A stretch of DNA of 64,000 nt from Brassica napus. Taxonomy: Eukaryota > Streptophyta > Magnoliopsida > Brassicales > Brassicaceae. The notes beneath the pieces were generated by a model. The model made no database searches, was not told where the DNA came from, and saw only the letters and a list, made by a program, of their open reading frames with translations. The stretch spans positions 14,177,065-14,241,064 of the forward strand of contig NC_063452.1 of the NCBI RefSeq assembly GCF_020379485.1. Direction: 5' to 3'. Below, one piece after another: positions 48,200 to 60,435 of the stretch (its first letter is position 1; every line of letters starts with the position of its first letter). Position numbers and translations under genes: made by a program.

Positions 48200-49304
48200 A
48201 CCATTTTAAGCCATTGTATAAGTTTTTTATAGTCTTTATATTATGTTTAGAGTCTGTTTTAGGATCATTTCATGTCTAGGTTTGTTTTGGAGCATTGTGG
48301 AGATCATAAAGCCATTTGGAGCATAAAGATTGAGAAACCCGTAGTTGTGCAAGAAAACAAAAGCCAGAACCAATATTTCAAAGGAGTATCGATCGACACA
48401 TCCTTGGTTTCGGTCGACACCGACGTGTTTCACGTGGCAAACCCATGTTTCCAAGAATTACACTTTTGGCCCAAAAGTTTCTACTAATTATAAGAAAGCC
48501 ATTGGACACATTTTGACATATTTATATTTTTACAGCCACTGGTTAGACTAAGTTTTTTACTATTCTTAGAGAGGTTTTTGGAGAGAAGATCACAAGACTC
48601 TTTCAGAGATTTGACTGAAACTCGAGTATTTATATCTCTACTTTTTAATGCAATTCATTCAGTTTATCTTTATGTCTTGCTTAAATATGTTTCAGTAGTT
48701 TATTTGTTAGATTTAGGGTTTTCTAGGGCTTTGATGAACTTGTAAAATATAGAACTGCTCGAGTGATTATATTGGATCATTCACATGATTGTTCTTATTA
48801 CTTGTATTCTAAAATAGCTAACTAGAAACCTGATCATAACAATATCGACAACTGCGATAGTGAGTTCGACTCCTGAATCTAATCATGCTGAGCTAAGTTG
48901 ATATATACAACAAGAGTTAGTTTAGGAAACTTAGTGAACATATCTAATTGAATCTTAATGCTTGTCTTGAATAATTAGATCCACAACGAGAGTTGGCGTC
49001 TGATAAGTATAAGCATCTGATAGTAATTGCATGCGGGAGATGGATTACATACTTGTTGAATTCGAGTTCTAAGATGTTTCTTATTTAAACTCTTAACATC
49101 TATAGATCTGAGAGTTGGCACCTTTCCCATTCATCTTATAAACCATTTTTATTGCATTATTTACTGTTTTCATATATTCTGCCTAGCTTAATCTTAAATC
49201 TTAAATCTATTGTGTGATCTACGCTCCCAGTGGATTTGATCTCTAAGTGTTGTAACCGATCTCTTAATTGACAGAGTTTCTCTTGGGTAATTTGAACATT
49301 ATCA
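48200..49304 (+). repeat. Diverged LTR relic related to the gag-only gypsy family (opposite orientation)
   Basis: Read forward, 'ctacgctcccagtggatttgatctctaagtgttgtaa' and 'tctcttgggtaatttgaacattatca' align with the reverse complement of the gag-only gypsy LTRs (CTAGCTCCCTGTGAATTCG...; GGGTAATTTGAGTGATATCA). TCGATCGACAC motifs occur at 48390-48422. No partner LTR or internal region adjoins it, so it looks like a solo LTR or fragment. The start is approximate. Confidence 0.6.
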
Positions 49305-51394
49305 CTACTCAAATCGGGAGCCTATCAATGAGGCAAAGTCTTTTATAACCAATCGTTTAGAAGCTTTTGTAACTATCCCGCTTTCACATAAAAATTTATA
49401 TATAATCATTGAAAATGAAATTCTAGAGTATACAAGCTCTCAATTTGATTTATTTCTTTATTTCCCCATGAATTAGAAGGGCTGTCGAGAATGTAGAGGA
49501 GGTAGGATGATTAAGATGAAGAATTGGAGTCTTTACCCAGCTTTTATTTTATTTTATTATTTTCTTGCTTTTGAATGAATGAATACTAAATCATCGTATA
49601 ACAAAATTTTGACGAGCCATAGAATTTTTTAATTCTGACACAAGCGTGGGGCCAGAGATACTTGCCTTTGCGGTTCAAATTTCTTTTCATGTTTAGTCTC
49701 ACTAGTTTATGAGGTTCGGCGGGTGGGGGGGGTGTCACTAACATAGTTTTTCCAATAATAAAATTTTCACATTTCCAATAATTAAATAAAGTAATAACCC
49801 CCCGCCCCCTATTGATACATAGTCAATTCTAATAGACATATTAAAGGGTCCCACTGGAACAAGTTCGAAACAATTGAATAATTATGTCAGAAATCGAAAT
49901 GGTGGACAATTAGCTAGAGCATCGCCATTCCCGAGGAACGCCTCCCCATATTGAGAATCTCGATACCAAATTCAATTTGTTTAATATCCCTTTAGTGTCA
50001 TTGACAAACTCTTTTAATATAGTTTATATGCTTACTGTGTGACGGTTCTGATGCTACACTGCTGTTCAGTACCTTAGGTCAGGATCCGATTGGTTATGAA
50101 CATCATAAGGTGCAGCTCTTTGCATAATGAAATTTATACTAATCTAAAAGATAATCTGTCAGTAGCGATTTTTCATGGTTATAGTTCTCTTTTTAACAAC
50201 TACGACCAGTCATAGGTCACCCCAGTCGCAGGAATCTACAATAATGAAACGAACAAGTTGCAGGTCACGCGACATATAAACGAATATGGATATAATATTT
50301 TGACCAAATTTTTGTTTGCAAGAAAATGCTAGAGAAACAAAATAGGTAACTTACAAACCAACTATATTGAAAAGACTGGTCCAAAAATTTTGGTGCTTGA
50401 GACAATTCAATAAAAGGTATATAAAATATTTTTACTAATTTGAGAACTTGTATATATGTAAATTTTTCCTAAACTTTTGGAAGACATAAAAGTAAAAAAA
50501 AAACGTATTGGAGACAAAAATTACAAAACAGCGCACATACACAGGAGACGGATTGAAAACATAAAATGTTACATCGTTTTTTCCTAGGGACTATTAAAAC
50601 ATGATCCAAACCTAAAAACGATAAACCAGACATCCAAACTTCCTATTTGTCATTCAATATCCAACATTTTCTAGCTAATCAACATTATTTTGCGCTTCTC
50701 CGGTACAGAGCAAAGATCGTATAACGAACCGAGAGACAAACGATCAAAAGGAGAGTGGGACACGATCAAAAGGAGAGTGGGATCCTATGAGATCTTGGGA
50801 ACACCAAACAGTCGCGATTAAAATTCGTATTATATGTATGATAAGATGGACATGGAGAGAGACTTCCATATATAACCAATTAGGTGATTTCCACCCATTT
50901 CTATTTTCATTTTTATATTTTTTATTAAAATATAAAAAATTATATTATAAAGATGGATTTATTCTAATGTATGTTCCTAAAAATAAAATTTTTAGACTAT
51001 TTTAATCATCTCTATATTTATCTTTACTTTTTTTTAAGTAGAGAAATTCTATTACAAAATTAAATTATTTTCAATGTGTTACTTTATTTTTTTCACTACG
51101 TTGTTCGGCATGAGCTTATGTCCCTTTAAAATAAAATAATTCATAATAAAATCAGTTAAATTTCAATTTTCCTCTATTTAAATTAGAAAATAGAATAATG
51201 TATAAACAAATAAATGCATTACTCATTTTTAAATTAATTTTATTTATTACTCTATTATAAAGTGAAATTGATTTTTTATTTTATTTTAAACTATATTTTA
51301 GAGTGAAAGGTGAAATGAGAACAAAGATGCAATTATTGTCCAAAATTGCTAGTATATCGGGTAGAGATAAAACTTACGGAAAGATTAACAATTT
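49305..51394. other. AT-rich intergenic stretch, no gene seen
   Basis: Homopolymer-rich DNA with a G-run (49720-49735), a C-run (49797-49810) and a 22-bp exact tandem repeat (acacgatcaaaaggagagtggg-type unit) near 50738-50781. The longest forward frame (50787-51005) is AT-driven with no recognisable domain. Confidence 0.55.
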
Positions 51395-52109
51395 TGTAAC
51401 GCTTCCGACTGTCCATGGCTAATGAACTTCCCATGCCCGCTTACTCAGTTTCTGGGTCCCATTCTATGTGGAGTCCATGTGCTCTGACTTTATTTGCATG
51501 GTATCGCAAATCACTTCATGATATGTCACTCATGATTTTGCTACTCCAGCTCATGTGTTAAAAAATGTAAGTGCACTTTGAAGACATAAGTAGATAAATT
51601 AATTCAATTAAGCATTTCACATATACCAAAACTGGAATGTTACAATTCACCTTCTCTCAAAGAACGCAACGTCTTTATTGCACCTCAAGATTGTTATCCT
51701 TGTTAATGTGAGCCCAAACATGATTCAACACTCGTCTGGATTGGGATTTAATACCACTTGTAACACCACGGACGCCCATGGCTAATGGGCCTCCCACGCT
51801 CGCTCACTCGGCATGTGGACTCTATTTCGTGAGACGGACGGTGCATTAATTTTTTAGAGAGCTCAAACGTCATGTTTTACTGACCATGCAATAACCACAT
51901 GACTTTTTCCGTACTTTGAACTTACTTACACGATATTTCGAATCATTTCTCGATAGGTCATCCATCATTTCACTACTTCAACTCATGCACACTTAATTTT
52001 AAAGTTATTTTTGGATGTGTGATTGAAATGGTAAGTACACTTTGATGACACTTGTAACCTAATAAATTTTATTAAGCCTTTCAGATATACTACAAATCGG
52101 AATGTTACA
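51395..52109 (-). mobile_element. TRIM-like miniature LTR retrotransposon
   Basis: Two direct repeats with TGTAAC...GTTACA ends (51395-51644 and 51759-52109) share 'cccatggctaatg.cctccca.gc', 'aatcac.tc..gata.gtca' and 'aagtgcactttgatgac' blocks. The left copy lacks about 100 bp. Between them lie 114 bp. Next to the right copy the minus strand reads TGGTATTAAATCC (51744-51756), which starts like the initiator-Met tRNA primer site. Next to the left copy it reads AGAGAAGGTGAAT, a purine tract. Orientation is therefore minus. There is no coding capacity. It may be one of the Brassica TRIM families. Confidence 0.7.
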
Positions 52110-52259
52110 AAAAATTTAAAACTCATTTTACAAGAAAAAAATTGAATAGGTAGTCTTCTAACTTTTCGTACTTCAAATTACCATTTATTAAGAAATATGA
52201 GTTTTGGTAAAGAAAAAAAAAAGAAATATACCTTATGGAAATGAGAGAGAGATTTCTTA

Positions 52260-52850
52260 TATTTGACAAAAGCCTAACCAACTTTTTTCTAATAACGAAA
52301 GGTCATTCTATTACTCAAACTTGAGGTGGTCTAGGCAACCAGACCAGAATAAAACAACCAACAAAGTGAAGCTCTCTATGGAAAGATCTTGCCGTCCTAG
52401 TTAAAGAGTCAGAAATCTGATTTTGTGCTCATAGAATGTGAGTAATCTTGAAGTCTGGGAAACATATATGCAAAATCTCTATCCTCTCCAGTTTTGTTGC
52501 AAAATTTGGCCAATCATGCGGCTCCTTAAGTATGGCGATCAAGTCCTTGCAGTCTGTTCCAAAGCTCTGACATGTCGAATATTGCATCATGCTCTCCATC
52601 GCCCATCTCAATGCTTCTACTTCTGAGTGCACAGGAGACTCTCTCCGAGTATAATTTTGTGTCCCCATGAGTTGAACCTTTTCCAAGTTATCCATCACAC
52701 CCATCCACACCCGCTGAACTGTGATGTAGATGTCCATGACCCGTCTATCATGCAGATATTGCTCAAGCTTAAGACTTGAGGTTCATCACTACTATGGTCT
52801 TGTGGAGTTGGTTGCCCCATCTCATTTGCATTGAACCAGGCCTAACCAAC
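52260..52850 (-). pseudogene. LINE-type RNase H domain fragment
   Basis: The minus strand reads an RNase H of the type found at the end of plant LINE ORF2: CMIDGSWTS and GCGWVWMDNLGKVQLMG (joined by a frame change near 52735), then HSEVEALRWAMESMMQYS, FGTDCKDLIAILKEP, WPNFATKLERIEILHICFP, an in-frame TAG, then AQNQISDSLTRTARSFHREL and a VWLPRPP tail. The D (MIDGS), E (SEVEAL) and D (GTDCKD) positions are retained. RT and endonuclease are not present nearby. It could also be a free-standing RNase H-like gene remnant. Confidence 0.75.
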
Positions 52851-53659
52851 CTGTTATTGTTTATCTTTATGATCTTATCTCTCCACTTTATATAATTTCC
52901 TATAGTATATATAGATATATTAAACTGAATATGTATTTTCATACATAATTGGTTGGTACCATAGCCAAACCAACCAATAAAATTTTACTTAATTGTTTTA
53001 TCTGAATTCAGTATGTAATGGAAGTACACTAGAATTTAATGATAAGTTATTTTTTTACGTTTATTGATTGATCAAAGGATCGAGGGAACTTCCAGAATCA
53101 ATCAAAACTCGAGTGACCTCGCAGGTGCTGATTGTGAGTTCCACCATTAGGGGATTGTTATGCATCGTATCGATGTCGGTGGTGTACACTTCCGAGAATG
53201 CGGTTGGAAGCAATCCTCTGGATTGGTAGACTACTTTTTTTGTTTTTGTTGTTTCCTTTCCTGGTACTCCTTTACCAACCTCACTGATTCTTTGCACATG
53301 ATCCTCCAAAAATCAAATTTATACGGTGAGGATTCTTGGACTGCTCTTTCTTGCTTCTTTTGCCTTGACTGATTTTCTCTCTCAAATCGTCAAGTTTTGA
53401 GTAGTTAATCTATTCCCTCAAATATGTGGTCTCATAGGTGTATTGACCATTTGTGCTAATTTTTTGGCGAAGGTCGCTTGTGCCGAGATGAGTAAGAGAA
53501 TTGTTCTGATCATTCATGCCTAGTTTTTGGCGAATATCAGAATTGTCGGGTTGGCTGACTGATGCGTCCCAGTTGTTCGTGTTGAGTTTTATGCGAACCT
53601 CGGTAGTGTTAGCCATGCTGCTATGTCTTTGCCAATTTTCTTTTGAGTTTATCATGCAG

Positions 53660-54030
53660 ATTTTGGGTTTATGAACTCTCTTCTGATGACGAGGATGATG
53701 ATTACATTGATACGCCGAGTGATCTGTGATCTTTATTCGTCCAAAGCCCGGTCATCACGCTGCTGAGGTGGAGCGGATACTTCTTGATCTTTGGGTTGAT
53801 CCACTTGGGACGGCCTTGAGACTTATGGCAATTTTTATTTCTGCTTTTGTTCAAGCTTTTCGTATTTTTGACAAGCTTTTGTTACGGTTGGGGATTAATA
53901 TTTCTTTGTTGAACACCGTCATGAGTGTGTCATGGAGTAACCTTGATTGTTTGGTATCATGTATTTTTTCCTTATGAAAATTGTAGAACTTAGTTTTATC
54001 ATAGGTCTGAGGAGCCAATCGGTCTACCAG
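53660..54030. other. Unrecognised segment inside the gag relic
   Basis: This segment does not continue the flanking gag. It contains a plus-strand frame (53726-53977, 83 codons; FIRPKPGHHAAEVERILLDL) with a hydrophobic middle. I do not recognise it. It may be a captured or rearranged piece rather than a gene. Confidence 0.3.
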
Positions 54031-54314
54031 TATATCTCAAACATTTAATGGTCTGTCTGGTACGCTTGCAGCTGAGTCAATGAGATCATTCTCAACGACG
54101 GAGTACACAATCATATTTTTCTTGTTATACTTTTCGTCAGAAGAATGTTTCTGAGGTTCTTGATAAGTGTATGCCACCTTCGAGGCCAGCATCTTCATGG
54201 CATTGTGCCTTACCATATAAATATGCTTGTCTTGCTCCATGGTGATGAAGTAGTTGGCACGATGAAGTAAATCCTCCAATGTATAGTTTTATTGACGTAC
54301 AACTCTGCTCGAAA

Positions 54315-54420
54315 GGGAGAGTGTATCCAGAGTGTTTTTCGGAAAGCTTTCACGACTATGGCGAACATGTCATAGCGGATCAGTTGGAAAGCTTTCCGGA
54401 AAATATGGATACACTCTCCC
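54315..54420. repeat. Foldback (inverted repeat) within the gag relic
   Basis: The left arm 54315-54350 (GGGAGAGTGTATCC...CGGAAAGCTTT) and right arm 54386-54420 (GGAAAGCTTTCC...GGATACACTCTCCC) are reverse complements with a few mismatches, around a ~35-bp loop. A further direct copy of CGGAAAGCTTTCAC follows at 54423-54436, and GTCATAGCGGATCAGTTG occurs both in the loop (54369-54386) and at 54542-54559. Confidence 0.85.
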
Positions 54421-54943
54421 TGTCGGAAAGCTTTCACTTGCGACATCTTCCATGGATCAGTCGCTAACATTCCTTGCCGGGCGAACATGGAGTAGTGCTT
54501 GAGGAACTCTGTGGATAGATCACGAGAGTTTGGAAAACCATGTCATAGCGGATCAGTTGAGACTTTCCACATACAGCTGACAAAATATGGCACCCTTCTC
54601 CTCATCGTTAAAGTGTGCTCATCCCATGGCTATGTTGAATGCGGTCATGTGATCGCTAGGATTAGAATCTCCTAAGAAGGATCTAATTCTCAACTTGTCC
54701 GTATGGCGAATAGTGATCTTCTTTCTGAAAGGAGTGTTTTGCGTTACGGCGAGGATACACTCCATTTCAGGAGTCGAACTTGTTAGTTATGGATCTTTGA
54801 GATGATGTCCTTAATCGTGCTCTGGAGGACGGCGATTTTCCAATTTGTGTTTTGATCGGCTCCCTAATCCATAGGGTTGTTTGTTAGAAAGAGTCACCTT
54901 CTCAGTGTTTCGGGCTCATTGTTTTTGGCAGCAAGTAGCATGA

Positions 54944-56378
54944 TGATATCACTCAAATTACCCTAAGGAGTGATTTATACTCTCTCAAATAAGATGTCGA
55001 GTTGTAGTACTTAGAGATCGAATTCACAGGGAGCAAGGGAACCAATTAGATCTAAACAGTTTATGATTAAGCTAGGCTAATAGTTTATAAAGCAGTAAAT
55101 AAGCAGTAAACAAGTTGAACAAGACAATTTTTCAGCTTGGCAGGGAGTTATTTGATGGAATGATGGTTTGCTAGATTTAGGGTTTCTATTCAAGAAATTA
55201 GGATTATAATGATATAGATGCATAAGATGTTTGTTGGATGCACAAGAACTCAAACAATAACAATAATCTACCAGTGCTCGCATGTCTAGATTATCTATCA
55301 CTAGATCTAAGATCTCAACTCTCTCATGTTGATATGTAGAAAGTGTCGATCGATACACCTTTCAGACCGTCGATCGATACAACTACCGAGTTGTCGATCG
55401 ACGATCCTTCCAGCGAACTTCACCGAGCAGGTTTGAACTATGTTCACTAGGTTTATGTTCACTAGGTTCCTAGATCAACTCTCGTCTTTCTCTAGGAATC
55501 CTAGCATAATATGAATTATTCAGGAGATAAACAATGCGCTCGCGTGCGCCTATTCATCCTAACATCATGGTTATAGTTCGCGACTCTAGAACACAAGCAA
55601 TAAGTGAAATTCAATTTATGGACATCCTAACAACTTAGGAATCTATATTTGGGGCTAATCCCTCATCATATCTGAACCCTAAACCTAACATGTAGATCTA
55701 TTCAGACATGAAGTTGTCACAGAAAATCATAGAAGAATAGATAAGAAATTGCAATAGATATTATAAAACCAATGGAGTTCCAAGATGACTCTCAAGGAGT
55801 TCCTCCCTTCTCTCATAACTTAGAACTATGAATAAAATAAAGCTTAGATAGCGTAGCCGTCAACAATGGCTTATAAATAACATAAATAGGATTTCTAGTC
55901 GTCCAAGAGTATTCTGGTAATTTGGAGTTGATTCTGGGCTTCAGCGGTTATAAAATATGCTCAGCCCATATTCTGGCATCACTGTCGATCGACACCAATG
56001 CTGTAACATCGATCGACAGTCCTTCATCTCCTCGACAGCTTCCTCTCGCGAGGCAGACTGGCCACTCTTCAGTAAAACAATCATAACTTCTGCGACAGAA
56101 CGCGGATTGACCTAAAACCGGTAGCACTGGAAAGGTAACTCAAATTTCTATCCTGTGTCAAAATATGAGCTCAATCTAATGGTGGGAAGATCTCCATCCA
56201 TAGTTAGACATCTGACGCGTTTGTGCAGTTCTACACCTCAAAAGGCTTCAAAATCATCATATTTATCCAGAACGTACCTGAACCTGTAAATACTCTAAAT
56301 AGACTCTATATAGTAGTAAATATATATTAAAAAACTTATAGACCATGGCTAAAAGTGGGTAAAATCCATGGTCTATCA
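54944..56378 (-). repeat. 3' LTR of gag-only gypsy copy 2
   Basis: 1435 bp, TGATATCACTC to GGTCTATCA, with TCGATCGA clusters near 55345-55405 and 55983-56025. It is close to 61087-62470 but has a ~50-bp stretch near 55450-55500 ('tgttcactaggtttatg', 'agatcaactctcg') that the other lacks. Confidence 0.9.
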
Positions 56379-58494
56379 ACTCCCCCAGACTTGCCCTTTT
56401 GCTTGTCCTCAAGCAAAACAAACGGGCAGTCTATGTGAAAGAGGTTTGTAAACAGTAGGGACTCACAAAATTTAAAACTTAGAATCATCACCTCTGGAAT
56501 ATTGCAATCCACATCTAAGAAGTCATATTCACAAAAGCACATTATACCATATCCTAGCTTAGCAACCAAATTCACCTAGCCAACAACTTAGCAAATCCTG
56601 TCTGAAATTCTCCTCTACCAACCTCATTTCTTAATATAAATAAAAGTTCAGGCTTTACATTGGGAGTATCAATCACAGGATGCAAAAATTTTCAAACAAG
56701 TATCTGGATCTGTAGGTAAAAGTTAGTTCCTATCTTTTCTCTCTACTAAATTCTCTATTTAGTCAAAGTCTGCTTATATTACAAGATCATTGACCAAGAT
56801 TGGATAGGCTTCCATGAATCAAGCCTTAATGGTGGTTGCCACCAAGTCTTGTTCACTTCTTTTTGAACTATATCCAAGAATTCATGTGAATTGAACCTTG
56901 ATGATTGCCGCCACCAAGTCCCTTTCGAAATCTTTTTGTTAGAATCCTTATGAAGCAAGCCTTAATGGTTGTAGCCACCAAGTCCTGTTCGGATTCCACT
57001 TAACTAACATATATATATATATATATATATATTTTTTTTCTTTTTTTTATATTTCTTTTTTTTCGTTCTTTTTCGTTTTTTTTTTTTTTGAAAATAAATA
57101 TCTTTACCTATAAATCTAGGGTCAAAATAGAGAGAGAAAAGGTGATAAATCTACACAAGGCTTTACCTTCCAGACTTATTTGAAGAATCCGATCCCATTA
57201 ATACCAAGCCCCAAGACAAGCAGTTGTGTCATGTTTAGTGTTGGAGGTCAGCTTTGGTTCCTTCAAACAATCTCAGCAAATGTGAATAGTTGACAGGTTG
57301 ATCCACTATAGTATCTTTAGTACTATCTGCAATCAGTAAGTTTAGAATGGTGCTAACGAGTGGTTAGATAACAAGCAAAAATCTAATAAGTTCATTATCT
57401 CCTTCTTGACTTAATAAAACTCTTTTGAAAACATTTTGATAAGACTCATGGACACACTAATATCAGTAAACATCCCCCCAGACTTAAATTACATTGTCCC
57501 CAGTATATAGCTAGTCGGAGTTATGGTGAGAATTAATCATAAGTACATAATTTAACAAGTAAGAACGATGACATGCTCAGTGTCGATCGACACAATGAAG
57601 TGACAATCGATCGTTGATGATGAAGTGATGTCGACTGATAGTGACGTGGTATCATCGGTCGATGGCTAGAGCAATCATTCAACACAATGAAGAGAATCGA
57701 TCGTTGGATCTGAAGTGTTGTCGATCGATGTCGAGTTAGTCTTATCGGTCGATATGCTGAGGAATTGTCTACTCGGATCTTTTTTTTTTCTAAATGGCTA
57801 ACTAAAACACAATATTAGTAGAACCTCCCAGACCTAAACAACACTGTGACCAGTGTTATACAGTCTAAGATTGGTGGAGAAATAAACCATAAGGACAATA
57901 TTTAACAAGGTGAAACATTATACCTGATCGCTAATGGTGAGCATCGATCGACACAGTTAAGTGGCGATCGATCGATACTCGTGATGCTCTGTCGACCGAC
58001 AATGGCCTGTTGTCGTCGATCGCTTCTGGTATATCAACTCTTCTTCCTTGGATCTTTTTCCTTTTATCCATCATAAACAAAACACTAAAAGTCAGTAAAA
58101 GATAACTAATAAAACATAACTTTTTTTTCTCGATGAACAGTGTTCTGCTACAGTAACTCCCGGTTTTCTGGTACAGTGTCGATCGATTTGTTTGCTACAG
58201 TGTCGATCGATTTCCTTGCTACAGTGTCGATCGATGCTACAGTGCCTCTGTTACAGTGCGGTTGCTACAGTATCGTCGTTACTATTCTTCCGTTTTTTTT
58301 GGACCTACAATAAATAAAAACTTTAATTAGTAACAATCTAAACTAAACTGAAAGAAATTACCTAATAGTGGGTTGTCTCCCACTCAGCGCTTTGTTATAG
58401 TCATTTAACTTGACTTTGGAGATCTGATTTAGTCCGGATGAGAATGAGAACATGCTCCAAAACAAGTCTCAATGTCTGCTTCTTTGAAGCTTTA
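56379..58494 (-). other. Purine tract and noncoding 3' interior of gypsy copy 2
   Basis: ACTCCCCCAGAC at 56379-56390 is the complement of a good purine tract (GTCTGGGGGAGT). The rest matches the corresponding part of copy 1. It holds a TA-repeat and T-runs (57008-57090) and clusters of TCGATCGA (57585-57750, 57945-58020, 58178-58238), the last alternating with 'tgctacagtg'. No pol coding sequence is seen. Confidence 0.8.
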
Positions 58495-59601
58495 TCATTC
58501 TTGGGTGAAAGCTTCCTCTATAGACTCTTCTCCTTTGTCTATCATCTCAGCAATAAGGAGTGATCGAACCTTTGCAAATGGCTTTGGGAAGCATCTGCTG
58601 CGTACTCTGGATTTCCTGACACCATCTGAGAAGCGAGGGATAAATGAAAACTGAGAATCACCCTTGATCCTTTTTCTCTTCTTCCAATTCCTCATCTTCT
58701 TTCCCCCAGACTTGTCTGATCGCGTGGTGGTATCTTCATCCCTAAGATTTCCACACACATCGAACTTCTTCTGCTCTGATACGCGTCCAGTGTCAATCAT
58801 TGGAGAAGTGGTAGCGTCGATCGATGCTAGTTTGTTGGTGATGTTCGATGGTATCCGGTCGGTGTCGATCGATGTTGCTTCTGCTGGGTCCTTATCGACT
58901 TCATCTCTAAATCGCAACCCTCTTTGAGAAGCTTCTACGTGCGGATGATCATCCAACACCTCAACGTAAGAACTCAGATGCACACCTTTATCTGGTGGGA
59001 TAGGAAATTCAACTTCAACCACATCGCATGGAACCACAAACTTCACAAGATCATGTATTCTCTTCACTCTTTTGTGAAACCCAGCAGCTTCTTCTGCGCA
59101 TATAAGTGGTCTCAGATGTTTGGAGTCAGCATTGCGTGAGGCCTCAGACTCGTGCACTCTTTCCTCAACTGGTTCCAGCTCAACTATGTATCCTGGTAGT
59201 TGTTCCAATGACGGGTGTCGATCGACGATCTCGGGTGTGTCGATCGATGATGGAATGTGGGTGTAGATCGATGCTATCTGCTCACTGTCGATCGATGATA
59301 CAGGGTGGGCGTTGATCGATGATGTGGGGTGGTTGTCGATCGATCTCATCAGGTTGGTGTCGATCGATGCTAGCCTTTGGTGAATTTTCCTGATCTCCTC
59401 TCGAAGTATGTTGATCGTCATCAAGTATCTTCTTCGAATTCTGATCCATATCTTCAAGCTATTCCTCGAGCTCTAAGAAGTCTTCCATAGTGACTTCTCT
59501 ACTCGAATCCAAGTCTTCAAGCTTTTCTCCATCCTCCAACTCCAAGAACTCTTCTAGGTCCAAGAAATCTTCCATGGTGATCTATTTTTCTACATCATCG
59601 T

Positions 59602-59835
59602 TCGACGTTGAGGTTGTACCGTTGGTAGACGTTGAGGTCGTGCTGTCGACCGATGTTGAGGTTGAAATGTTGGTAGACGTTGAGGTCGTGCTATCGATTG
59701 ACGTTGAGGTTGTGCCGTCAGTCGACGTTAAGGTCATGCCGTCGGTCGACGTTGAGGTCGTGCCGTCGGTCGACGTTGAGGTCCTGCCGTCGGTCGATGT
59801 TGAGGTCCTACCGTCGGTCGACGATGAGGTCGTGT
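59602..59835 (-). repeat. 24-bp coding minisatellite in gag of copy 2
   Basis: About ten units of 24 bp (plus strand GTTGAGGTCGTGCCGTCGGT followed by CGAC, with variants) encode an eight-residue repeat TTSTSTDG on the minus strand. Period and frame are kept throughout. Confidence 0.93.
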
Positions 59836-60435
59836 CTTCAGTACCAGCTTCCTCTACTCTTCTCAGCTCTCCAGACACATGTTGTTCATCACTTTTTTAC
59901 CATAATGTCGTCGAGCAGCTGTATTAGAATCATATACTCCTCATCTAACGATGCTTAGAACCTGTCTCATTTATCATTTTTCTCCTTTTCTCGAGTTGCT
60001 TCAGCATCATCAAGAAATTTGTAAAGGAAGGCTTTTTCAATGTCATCTCAGCTGGTTAGTGATCCAGGTTGCAGTTGACTGAACCATCTGAATGCATCCC
60101 TAGAGATAGAATAGGGGAAGATTTTGCAGAGTATGTGGTATTCAGACGCTTCATTCTGCTCACTCCTTGACACGAGATCTTCAAGCTCTTCGATGTGGTT
60201 TCTAGGATCTTGGCGAGGAAGACCCTGGAAAGGGTCTTGACCTACCCAATCGTACTACTCTCGGCTCAGGTTAAAGTCATTCATCTCAGCAACAGCAATC
60301 ACATCAGGGATCACAGCACTCTGAGCATTAATTAATTGTCATGTCGCTGTTGCGAGTGCGACCTTCTTCGTCTCTTAACATCCCATTCTCGTCGACTTTA
60401 AGTATGACCACTTCGATCTTCTCTGTCTCCCCGCA

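Larger units (their letters stand above)
53061..54943 (-). pseudogene. Tat-type gypsy gag and protease start, decayed and rearranged
   Basis: Minus-strand fragments from right to left: NTNWKIAVLQSTIKDI near 54830; TPFRKKITIRHTDKL and FLGDSNPSDHMTAFNIA around 54740-54640; FNDEEKGAIFCQLYVES near 54600; HYSMFARQGMLATDPWK near 54480; EDLLHRANYFITMEQDKHIY near 54270; an STNGQYTYETTYLRE block near 53450; and protease HNNPLMVELTI...VTRVLIDSGSS near 53100. Two foreign-looking stretches interrupt it (54300-54440 foldback and about 53660-54030). RT and integrase are missing to the left. Its N-terminus continues at 62471-62690 beyond gypsy copy 2. Confidence 0.75.

Noticed and set aside
48272..48551. 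Overlapping short frames near TCGATCGACAC motifs, considered as a small host gene
   Set aside because: The region aligns with the gag-only gypsy LTR family, so the frames are incidental.
58472..59927. Plus-strand frames opposite the gag of gypsy copy 2 (58472-58654, 58664-58927, 59490-59927)
   Set aside because: They mirror the repeats of the minus-strand gag (runs of VDVEVVPS and similar) and have no independent support.
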